From: HGM04593 sp045646845
Lineage (GTDB): Bacteria > Bacteroidota > Bacteroidia > Bacteroidales > Bacteroidaceae
DNA length: 63,002 nt
Assembly (NCBI GenBank): GCA_045646845.1
Contig: JAZRLO010000011.1
Coordinates: forward strand, 1 to 63,002
Direction: 5' to 3'
Shown: positions 27,417 through 34,445 of the stretch, in pieces
Layout: each line of letters starts with the position of its first letter
Position numbering within the stretch: the first letter of the stretch is position 1
Position numbers and translations under genes: made by a program
Notes under the pieces: generated by a model
Database searches by the model: none
The model's input: the letters and a program-made list of their open reading frames with translations, nothing else
Told to the model about the DNA's origin: nothing

Positions 27417-28689
27417 TTTTTTCGATTTCTTTTATAAGGTTGTGGATTTGTGATACAGGGACTATCAATGTGTGTGAGCCGGCAAGCCTTGAAACTATTC
27501 CGACTACGGCTTTGTCCGCATATTTGTCGTCAGAGACGAATACTGGCCCCCCGGAAAAACCGTTGTCGAATGCTGACCTGCACGTGAACAGGTCATCTTC
27601 TCCAGTGGCGTGGTCGTACATGTCATCATTGTCGGCAGTCAGTACTGCCTGCTTCTTGCTTTGGCTCTGTGGGTATCCGAAGCTTTGCAGATTTACGTTA
27701 TGCGCGACATTGAGGATTCTGTCCGGAGCCGCTAATTTTATTTTGCCTTTTCCATGTTCCCACCTCATCATGGCCACATCTCCGAGTTCTGCTTCTCGTG
27801 CCTCATAGCGGCTTATTATGCTTCTCCACAGGTAATTGTAACTGAAATCCCCCAACTCATAGATGTTGTCCCTCTCCTTGTTCATGGTAAATTGATCCGA
27901 AGTGCAGGGGTATCTTCTCCCGTTGTTGTCGGTGATGGTGAGCTTGACCAGAAGCTTTATGCTGTCGTACATTTCTGCTTCTATAGCCCATTTCACGGAT
28001 GCTGAACCGATCTCCTGATAAGAGCTTTTCAGTTCGTTCTCATATCCGAGCCAGTATTCTATGCAGTGTCTTGCCGTGACAAAGTATCCGTTTTCTGTAA
28101 TGAAACCGGTTCCGGTTTCTGCTCTTGGCAGGGCAATGACATCAAGAGTGTCGCCCTCTGTTGTGGTAACCAGCAGCGAGTCCGCTTCAATTTTGTATAT
28201 GTCACTTATTTCGTCCGCATAGGCTTCGAAGACGTTTATCTCATCTTTTCCAAGGTGAAATATTATGGCGACAAGAGCCGCTGCAAATAGGGCAATTACA
28301 CTCCATAACGTCTTCTGGCTGCTATGCTCAATATATGTGGTTTGCGGCATTCCGCCATTCTCTATGGTGAAAAGCACTGATGTGTTGTCCAGTACAATAC
28401 TGTTGTTGTCGTGAAGCTCGGCTACGTATTCAAGCGGAATGCCGTCAACAAGAATCCTTGCATCCGTTTCCTGTCTTATTATACGCCAGGTATCCGCGTC
28501 TATGTCCTTGACAATTACAGCATAGCATGTGTCGGCAAAGTGGGGGTGCTCTGGAAGCCTGAATGTACACTCGGGGGTCTGTCCTATGTATAATGCATTC
28601 TGGCTAACATGCTGTATGTCGCCTTTTCTGTGTATGCCGTCATTGTTACGATAGCGTATCGCATAGTGTCTTTCGTTGCCGTTTTTCAT
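27403..28689 (-). CDS. FHA-like domain, TM helix and trypsin-like protease
   Basis: 428 aa. Residues about 30-110 resemble a forkhead-associated domain (LYIGQTPECTFRLPEHPHFA, then ILVDGIPLEYVAEL and NNSIVLDNTSVLFTI), though the Arg and Ser that bind phosphothreonine are not clearly kept. A TM helix spans about 128-147. Residues about 185-420 form a trypsin-like fold with GYFVTARHC (His208), ELGDVAMMRW (Asp304) and DNGFSGGPVF (Ser379), so the triad looks intact. With the N-terminus cytoplasmic, the protease faces the periplasm. The gene overlaps its neighbours by 4 bases upstream and 14 downstream. Confidence 0.85.
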   Translation of the reverse strand: MKNGNERHYAIRYRNNDGIHRKGDIQHVSQNALYIGQTPECTFRLPEHPHFADTCYAVIVKDIDADTWRIIRQETDARILVDGIPLEYVAELHDNNSIVLDNTSVLFTIENGGMPQTTYIEHSSQKTLWSVIALFAAALVAIIFHLGKDEINVFEAYADEISDIYKIEADSLLVTTTEGDTLDVIALPRAETGTGFITENGYFVTARHCIEYWLGYENELKSSYQEIGSASVKWAIEAEMYDSIKLLVKLTITDNNGRRYPCTSDQFTMNKERDNIYELGDFSYNYLWRSIISRYEAREAELGDVAMMRWEHGKGKIKLAAPDRILNVAHNVNLQSFGYPQSQSKKQAVLTADNDDMYDHATGEDDLFTCRSAFDNGFSGGPVFVSDDKYADKAVVGIVSRLAGSHTLIVPVSQIHNLIKEIEKNGQQ

Positions 28690-30131
28690 CTCTGTTTGGA
28701 TTTGGAGGTGTGGTATGTGTATGCAATCAGCGGCAGTGTACGTGTCAGTCCTTGGTCATATCGTGTCACAGAGAGACCGCTGCTGTCGGTTCCCAACTCT
28801 GAAAAATGTCTCAGGTCATCGTGGATAAGACTTGTTTTCAGAATATCGCGCAGTGCCGGGTCTTCTATTATGGCCTCATGTTGTTTTCTTGTTGTCGGGG
28901 TGTATCCCAATATCAGTTCTTCAATGCACCATCTGTTGTGCTCGACTTGTGTCATGATTTCCGTATCCCTGTCGCTTATGCCAAAGAGTGTGTTCCAACG
29001 TTCTGCAGGAATGCCCAAAGACTGCATTTTGATGTTGAGAGTGAAGGCATTGTATATGTTGGACCAACGTTTTGCAGTTGTCAGTCCGCTGTTGTTCCAA
29101 ACCGCTTCTATCTCCTCTTTTGTGGGGATTTCAGTGGCTACCGCAATATCTGCGGCTCCATGTCCACGTTCCTCTTCGGTTGTGGCGCGTATTTTGCTGT
29201 ATGCAAAGTTTATATATTGCGCCATCAATGTGTAGTCGCCAAGTTCATTGTTCTCCTTTTCAAGGCATCCGAACGGGACTATATTCGAATACTCTTCGGA
29301 CAGCCTTAAATAGTCTATTGTCGTGCTTTCGTCAGTTTTAGTCAGAATACAACTGTTCTTTCTGACTGTGGCACTCTGTGAGATGGCTTCGTTCAGATTG
29401 CGGTCATTGTCGTCATAACAGAATGCGATTGTCATTATCCGTTCTTCATCGCTACTCCATCTGTCCAATTTGTGCCGTGCAATATGACTGCTGCTCTTGC
29501 CTGTCACGAACTCCCATTCGATATCAATGAAATCGGATTGTTTGCCGGTGTGTACAGGTGGAATGGTCTGCATTCTGATATTGCCGTCACTGATGTCAAT
29601 CAATCTTCTGTAACAATGCTCAAGAAGGTTTCCGTACATGTTCTGGAACTGTAGAAAATCTTCATTGCTGTCGGCGAACCAGGTTATTCTTGTGCGGAGG
29701 CTGTTGTCGCGGCAGTAGTTCGGCAAATGGCTTGTCAATGCCGTGTGTATGGCAAGGCTTTCGGCCTGACGGCTTGCCCCGAAGATTACCAGATGTATAT
29801 GTCTGTTGCTTTCGTATGTAACTCTTTCCCGTGTCAGTACCGGCACCGAACCTGGCTTTATGCCAAGCACTTTCATGGAGCAAAGGTCTTCGCGTGTATA
29901 TGTGTATAGTTCAATGTCATTGGACAGAGTGTCGTTGACCGGCAGTCTTCTCATGGCGTTTGCCAACAAGTGGTTGCGGAGCACGAGATGTATCTTCAAT
30001 CTGCACCCTCCGTTTTCCGCTGCTTTGTAGGCTTTCGCCCTGCTGGTCATTTCTGCTATGGCAACGTTGTCTGCATTTGAAATATCTCCTTCGAGGCTTG
30101 ACCTTATATATACATTGCGGTTGTTTTCCAT
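28686..30131 (-). CDS. Rossmann-like plus RyR-domain protein
   Basis: 481 aa, no signal peptide or TM helix, hence cytoplasmic. A central region looks like a nucleotide-binding Rossmann unit (HIHLVIFGASRQAESLAIHT, later ERIMTIAFCYDD). The C-terminal ~110 residues match the bacterial RyR domain: VEHNRWCIEELILGY, then TSLIHDDLRHFSEL, and RYDQGLTRTLPLIAY. Bacterial RyR proteins are thought to bind nucleotides and occur in predicted conflict or signalling loci. It is the first of five overlapping genes and begins seven bases after ispE, so it may act as the cytoplasmic sensor of the pathway; that role is inferred. Confidence 0.75.
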   Translation of the reverse strand: MENNRNVYIRSSLEGDISNADNVAIAEMTSRAKAYKAAENGGCRLKIHLVLRNHLLANAMRRLPVNDTLSNDIELYTYTREDLCSMKVLGIKPGSVPVLTRERVTYESNRHIHLVIFGASRQAESLAIHTALTSHLPNYCRDNSLRTRITWFADSNEDFLQFQNMYGNLLEHCYRRLIDISDGNIRMQTIPPVHTGKQSDFIDIEWEFVTGKSSSHIARHKLDRWSSDEERIMTIAFCYDDNDRNLNEAISQSATVRKNSCILTKTDESTTIDYLRLSEEYSNIVPFGCLEKENNELGDYTLMAQYINFAYSKIRATTEEERGHGAADIAVATEIPTKEEIEAVWNNSGLTTAKRWSNIYNAFTLNIKMQSLGIPAERWNTLFGISDRDTEIMTQVEHNRWCIEELILGYTPTTRKQHEAIIEDPALRDILKTSLIHDDLRHFSELGTDSSGLSVTRYDQGLTRTLPLIAYTYHTSKSKQR

Positions 30132-30138
30132 ACCTTTA

Positions 30139-30969
30139 TTACATGTTTTTGCACCAGCAGAACATTCCGGGGAATCTCTCTCTTATCTCCTCGATATGCT
30201 GTTCTTTTTCGAATATGCCGAAGAATGCCGAACCGCTGCCCGACATCGAAGCATATACGGCTCCCATTTCATACAGTTCTTCCTTTATTCTCTCCATGGA
30301 CGGGTGGTTGGCGAAGACGCTCTTCTCGAAGTCGTTCTTCATAGCACCTTTCCACTCGCAGACTGGATGCTTGGCAATCTCTGTCAACGGTGTTTCGGGA
30401 GAAGCCGGCCTTACAAGCGAGTATGCCTCCTTTGTCGAGATGTGTATCTCGGGTTTGACGAGTACCAGCCAATATCCTTTTATGTCGCAGGGAGTAGGGG
30501 ATAGAATGTTTCCTATGCCTGTGGCATATGCCGGTACGTTCTTAATGAAAAAAGCACAGTCGGCACCGATTTTTGCGGCATACTCTTCAAGTTTCTCATC
30601 GCTGAGGTTCAATTCTGCCATTTCGTTCAACATCTTGAGCGCGAATGCAGCATCGGCACTTCCGCCTCCCAGTCCTGCACCGGTAGGGATGTTCTTGTAG
30701 AGCGACATCTTTACCTTTGGTAGCCTGTGCTCTGATGCAAGAATCTTGTATGCTTTGACTACGAGGTTGTCGTCTTTGTCACCTTCAAAGACTGCGTTAT
30801 ACATGGTGAAGGAGCAGTCGGCTGCATCGCTCTCTTCGGCCGGGTTTATCTCAAGTATGTCGCACAGCGGAATGGGGTAGAACACCGTCTCAAGATTGTG
30901 GTATCCGTCGGGGCGTTTCTCAACGACATCGAGTCCGAGGTTTATTTTTGCGTTAGGGAATGTTACCAT
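30139..30969 (-). CDS. ispE: 4-diphosphocytidyl-2-C-methyl-D-erythritol kinase
   Basis: 276 aa GHMP kinase of the MEP isoprenoid pathway; phosphorylates CDP-methylerythritol. The N-terminus FPNAKINLGLDVVEKRPDGY and the GHMP ATP loop IPTGAGLGGGSADAAFALK are typical. I chose the ATG at 30969 (MVTFPNAKIN); a longer frame starts at 30996 but would cover the -7 box. Seven bases after its stop the RyR gene begins, so the five-gene system is probably expressed from the ispE promoter at least in part. Confidence 0.97.
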   Translation of the reverse strand: MVTFPNAKINLGLDVVEKRPDGYHNLETVFYPIPLCDILEINPAEESDAADCSFTMYNAVFEGDKDDNLVVKAYKILASEHRLPKVKMSLYKNIPTGAGLGGGSADAAFALKMLNEMAELNLSDEKLEEYAAKIGADCAFFIKNVPAYATGIGNILSPTPCDIKGYWLVLVKPEIHISTKEAYSLVRPASPETPLTEIAKHPVCEWKGAMKNDFEKSVFANHPSMERIKEELYEMGAVYASMSGSGSAFFGIFEKEQHIEEIRERFPGMFCWCKNM

Positions 30970-30993
30970 AATATGAAAGTTTATTGATTTTTG

Positions 30994-31001
30994 CAAATTT
31001 A
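30994..31001 (-). promoter_or_regulatory. Promoter -7 box before ispE
   Basis: Minus-strand TAAATTTG, 25 bases upstream of the preferred ispE start. No good -33 was found. It is the only plausible promoter seen for ispE and, by spacing, for the five genes after it. Confidence 0.45.
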
Positions 31002-31063
31002 ATATAATTTCAGTATATCGTTGATAACTTGCTCTTTTTTGTTGAAAAAGGTTCTTGTGTTTA

Positions 31064-31095
31064 TTGCTTTGTTTGCGCTGTTGTGTGTATCTTCG
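31064..31095 (+). promoter_or_regulatory. Promoter before dnaB
   Basis: TTG (31064-31066), 21-base spacer, TATCTTCG (31088-31095), then the dnaB ATG at 31115. Confidence 0.5.
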
Positions 31096-31114
31096 CGGTC
31101 GGAAAATTTGAATT

Positions 31115-32704
31115 ATGGAAGAGACTACACCAAAGAGAAGAGCACCGCGCCGTCAGGCCGCAGCCGATACGACACCCAAGCTGAGTGAATATGGACATGT
31201 GCAGCCGCAGGCTCTCGAGTTCGAGGAGGCCGTGTTGGGCGCATTGATGATTGACAGTGATGCCATAGGCCGCCTGGGCGGCATGCTCAAGCCTGAATCT
31301 TTCTACGACAAGCGCAACCAGTTGCTTTTCGAGGCTATACAGCAGATGGACCTTGCCGACCGTCCGATAGATATTCTTACCGTAACGGATTACCTGCGAA
31401 GCAAGGGAAACCTCGATGAGGTGGGCGGCCCTGTATATATAGCCCAGCTGACAAGCAAGATAGTCTCTTCGGTGAACATTGAATATCATGCGAATATCAT
31501 AGCTCAGAAGAAACTTGCACGTGACCTCATAAAATTTACCAGCAAGACCCAGGTGCAGGCTTTCGATGAGACCCAGGATGTGGAGGCTCTCATGCAGCAG
31601 GCCGAGTCGGAGCTGTTCGAAATCTCCCGTCATAACATGAAGCAGGATTTTACGCAGATAAATCCGGTTATTGAGCAGGCGTATAAGCAGATTCAGACAG
31701 CTTCAAAGAATACCAGCGGTATCAGCGGTCTCAGTACCGGTTATCATCGTCTCGACAAGGTGCTTTCGGGATGGCAACCTACCGATCTCATAATCCTTGC
31801 TGCACGTCCTGCCATGGGTAAGACGGCCTTCGCGCTTTCTCTCATACGTAATATGGCAATTGACCAGGGCATCCCATGCGGCATGTTCTCGCTTGAGATG
31901 GGTAACGTACAGCTCGTCCAGCGTCTTATCTGCAATGTGTGCCAGATTCCCGGTGACAAGATACGTAGCGGTCAGCTCGAACGCTATGAATGGGGACAGC
32001 TCGACCAGAAGATAGTGCAGCTGGAGAATGCTCCTCTTTATGTTGATGACACTCCCCAGCTTTCTGTCTTTGAGTTGCGTTCAAAGGCTCGCCGAATGGT
32101 GCGCGAGCATGGAGTGAAGATGATATTCATCGACTATCTTCAGCTCATGACCGCCAATGCCGGCAAGGGTAGCCGTCAGGAGGAAATCAGTACGATTTCG
32201 CGTGCGTTGAAAGGACTCGCAAAGGAGTTGAATATCCCTGTTATGGCACTGAGCCAGTTGAACCGTAATGTCGAGGGTCGTGAAGGTATCGAGGGCAAGC
32301 GACCTCAGCTCAGTGACTTGCGTGAGTCGGGTGCCATTGAGCAGGATGCCGATATCGTGATGTTTGTGAACCGTCCCGAGTATTTCCATATATATAAGGA
32401 TGAGAGCGGTTTCGACTGGCGCGGTAAGGCTGAAATCATCATTGCCAAGCACCGTAACGGTGGACTCGACAATGTGCCTCTTGTATTCCGAAAGGAGTAT
32501 GCGCGTTTTATGAATCTTGACGATGAGACTCTGGCACCGCCTCCGGGTGACATGCCTGTCATGCGCGGCTCCAAGATGAATGCGGCCATGACACCTCCCG
32601 ACCCCGATTATGTACCAGAACTCCCCGATTATCTGCAGAACCAGAATGTGCCTATAATGCCACCCGAACTGCAAGGTGGTGGTAACGAACCGATGCCGTT
32701 TTAA
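31115..32704 (+). CDS. dnaB: Replicative DNA helicase
   Basis: 529 aa hexameric helicase that unwinds DNA at the replication fork. The N-terminal collar domain (PQALEFEEAVLGALMID) is followed by the RecA-like motor with Walker A ARPAMGKTAFAL, the Walker B region MIFIDYLQLM and DLRESGAIEQDADIVMF. No intein is present. The C-terminal ~45 residues are Pro-rich and acidic and look disordered. It has its own promoter and ends before a palindrome shared with trpS. Confidence 0.97.
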   Translation: MEETTPKRRAPRRQAAADTTPKLSEYGHVQPQALEFEEAVLGALMIDSDAIGRLGGMLKPESFYDKRNQLLFEAIQQMDLADRPIDILTVTDYLRSKGNLDEVGGPVYIAQLTSKIVSSVNIEYHANIIAQKKLARDLIKFTSKTQVQAFDETQDVEALMQQAESELFEISRHNMKQDFTQINPVIEQAYKQIQTASKNTSGISGLSTGYHRLDKVLSGWQPTDLIILAARPAMGKTAFALSLIRNMAIDQGIPCGMFSLEMGNVQLVQRLICNVCQIPGDKIRSGQLERYEWGQLDQKIVQLENAPLYVDDTPQLSVFELRSKARRMVREHGVKMIFIDYLQLMTANAGKGSRQEEISTISRALKGLAKELNIPVMALSQLNRNVEGREGIEGKRPQLSDLRESGAIEQDADIVMFVNRPEYFHIYKDESGFDWRGKAEIIIAKHRNGGLDNVPLVFRKEYARFMNLDDETLAPPPGDMPVMRGSKMNAAMTPPDPDYVPELPDYLQNQNVPIMPPELQGGGNEPMPF

Positions 32705-32835
32705 ACAAGCGGAAAAGTTAAAGGTAAAAGTAACGGAGAGCTATGTTGTCGACCCCTTGATTGTAAACCCCGCTTTGCGCGGATTTATGATAAATCCATG
32801 TTACCGTAGTTTCCCGCTTTCACTTTTCAGATATA

Positions 32836-32885
32836 AACGATGATGGTGACCAAAAAGCCATGGCTTTTTGGTCACCATCATCGTT
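32836..32885. terminator. Perfect 50-bp palindrome, bidirectional terminator between dnaB and trpS
   Basis: Bases 32836-32860 and 32861-32885 are exact reverse complements with no spacer. Each arm includes GGTGACCAAAAAGCC, which gives a CTTTTTGG segment in the far arm on either strand. Placement between convergent genes supports a two-way terminator. Just upstream, 32777-32793 is a second small palindrome (GGATTTATGATAAATCC). Confidence 0.75.
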
Positions 32886-32896
32886 CTGTCGTAGTC

Positions 32897-33988
32897 TTAC
32901 TTGTTCTCGGCGAATTTCTTTGCCTGCTCCTCTATGAGTTCCTTGTCCTCGAAGTAGTTTATCTTCATTGCACGGCGTACGTCGTTCAATGTATCTGCTG
33001 CAACGGCGCGTGCATCCTCGCAACCCTTCTGCAACAGCGCATACACCTCGTGGATTTTTTGCTCCCACTCCTTGCGGCGTGCACGTATTGGAGCAAGCTC
33101 CTCTTCGAGTATGGCAATGAGGAAACGCTTTACCTTAACGTCGCCCAAACCACCGCGCATATAGTGTGCCTTCAGTTCGTCAAGGTTGGGGTAGTCGGGC
33201 AAGTACTTCTCAAAGTGCTCGGGGCGGCAGAATGCGTCGAGGTATGTAAACACGGTGTTGCCCTCAACCTTGCCCGGGTCCTGAACACGGATGTGGTCAG
33301 GGTCGGTGTACATTGACATGACATGCTGCTTGAGCTCTTCTGCTGTGTCTGAGAGATAGATGCAGTTGCCGAGCGACTTGCTCATCTTTGCCTTTCCGTC
33401 TGTTCCCGGCAAGCGTAGGCATGCAGCGTTTGTAGGCAACAGAATCTCCGGCTCAACGAGTGTATCGCCATAGATGCCGTTGAAACGGCGTGCGATTTCA
33501 CGTGCCTGTTCAATCATAGGCTGTTGGTCCTCACCGGCTGGAACTGTTGTTGCGCGGAACGCTGTGATGTCTGATGCCTGACTGATAGGATATGTGAAGA
33601 AACCTACAGGGATGCTTGTTTCGAAATTGCGTATCTGAATCTCGGTCTTCACTGTCGGGTTGCGCTGCAGGCGTGATACGGTAACGAGGTTCATGTAGTA
33701 GAACGCAAGTTCGCACAACTCGGGTACCTGTGACTGAATGAATATTGTGCACTGCGAAGGGTCAATGCCTACCGAGAGGTAGTCAAGTGCCACTTCAATG
33801 ATATTCTGGCGTACTTTTTCGGGGTTGTCCGCGTTGTCGGTAAGGGCCTGCGCGTCGGCAATCATGATGAATATCTTGTCATACGCGCCTGAGTTCTGCA
33901 ACTCCACGCGACGGCGCAGAGAACCTACATAATGTCCCAAATGAAGGCGTCCTGTTGGGCGGTCGCCTGTAAGTATAATCTTGCTCAT
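32897..33988 (-). CDS. trpS: Tryptophanyl-tRNA synthetase
   Basis: 363 aa class I aminoacyl-tRNA synthetase. The HIGH-type motif is TGRLHLGHYVGSL and the KMSKS loop is GKAKMSKSLGN. I chose the ATG at 33988 (MSKIILTGDRPTG); a longer frame starts at 34027 but would include the -7 box. Downstream it converges on dnaB with a long palindrome between them. Confidence 0.97.
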   Translation of the reverse strand: MSKIILTGDRPTGRLHLGHYVGSLRRRVELQNSGAYDKIFIMIADAQALTDNADNPEKVRQNIIEVALDYLSVGIDPSQCTIFIQSQVPELCELAFYYMNLVTVSRLQRNPTVKTEIQIRNFETSIPVGFFTYPISQASDITAFRATTVPAGEDQQPMIEQAREIARRFNGIYGDTLVEPEILLPTNAACLRLPGTDGKAKMSKSLGNCIYLSDTAEELKQHVMSMYTDPDHIRVQDPGKVEGNTVFTYLDAFCRPEHFEKYLPDYPNLDELKAHYMRGGLGDVKVKRFLIAILEEELAPIRARRKEWEQKIHEVYALLQKGCEDARAVAADTLNDVRRAMKINYFEDKELIEEQAKKFAENK

Positions 33989-34015
33989 AATGTTCCTTTT
34001 TTGAATTTTCATCCG

Positions 34016-34023
34016 CGAAGATA
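34016..34023 (-). promoter_or_regulatory. Promoter -7 box before trpS
   Basis: Minus-strand TATCTTCG about 28 bases upstream of the trpS ATG. No -33 at good spacing. Confidence 0.4.
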
Positions 34024-34059
34024 ACAATAAAATCGTAAATATCGGGTGTGCGACAACGT

Positions 34060-34165
34060 TTATTTGCTGTTCCTCTTCTTTCCGAAGAACCCCTTTAGTG
34101 CTGTAGCCGCTTCTTTGCAGGCAGATTTCTTTCCGGAATCCTTTCGTTGGTGCCCGATACCTTTT
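34060..34165 (-). pseudogene. Possible C-terminal gene remnant
   Basis: Minus-strand reading gives about 34 sense codons, ending ALKGFFGKKRNSK and a TAA stop at 34060-34062, with no start codon in frame nearby. The lysine-rich tail looks like a protein C-terminus, but I cannot name the family. It ends beside the MITE-like element at 34182, so the rest of the gene may have been lost. It could also be chance. Confidence 0.25.
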
Positions 34166-34170
34166 ATATA

Positions 34171-34337
34171 AATAAATTAGTAATAATATAGCAGTTGACC
34201 CGTGACTTTTTTCTTCGCGAACTTGTCATCCTGAGCGAATGTGAAGGATCTAAAAACTGCGTTTAAAATAGATACTTCGCTTTGCTCAGTATGACAAACA
34301 ATATTTGGGTCAACTGCTATATTATTGCCAATAAATT
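34171..34337. mobile_element. MITE-like element with terminal inverted repeats and possible 8-bp target duplication
   Basis: Exact 20-bp inverted repeats AATAATATAGCAGTTGACCC (34182-34201) and its complement (34307-34326) bound a 145-bp unit. Inside, a nested imperfect inverted repeat (34223-34251 and 34270-34297) is of the TGTCATCCTGAGCG family. AATAAATT occurs directly outside both ends (34171-34178 and 34330-34337), as expected for a target duplication. There is no coding capacity. The last 55 bases recur exactly at 87-141. Confidence 0.6.
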
Positions 34338-34370
34338 TCTTGCCATGTCTGTTTTTTTAATAAAAAAGGC

Positions 34371-34378
34371 TATCTTTG
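34371..34378 (+). promoter_or_regulatory. Promoter -7 box before pheT
   Basis: TATCTTTG matches TAnnTTTG; the leader to the pheT ATG would be nearly 70 bases. Confidence 0.45.
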
Positions 34379-34445
34379 CAAATTGAAGTAAAATAGGTGT
34401 GTTTTGCACGTATTATATTCGTTTAGGAAATAAAAAACACAATAT

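Noticed and set aside
31061..31633. 190-codon minus-strand frame over the start of dnaB
   Set aside because: Antisense to dnaB and covers its promoter; no recognisable protein.
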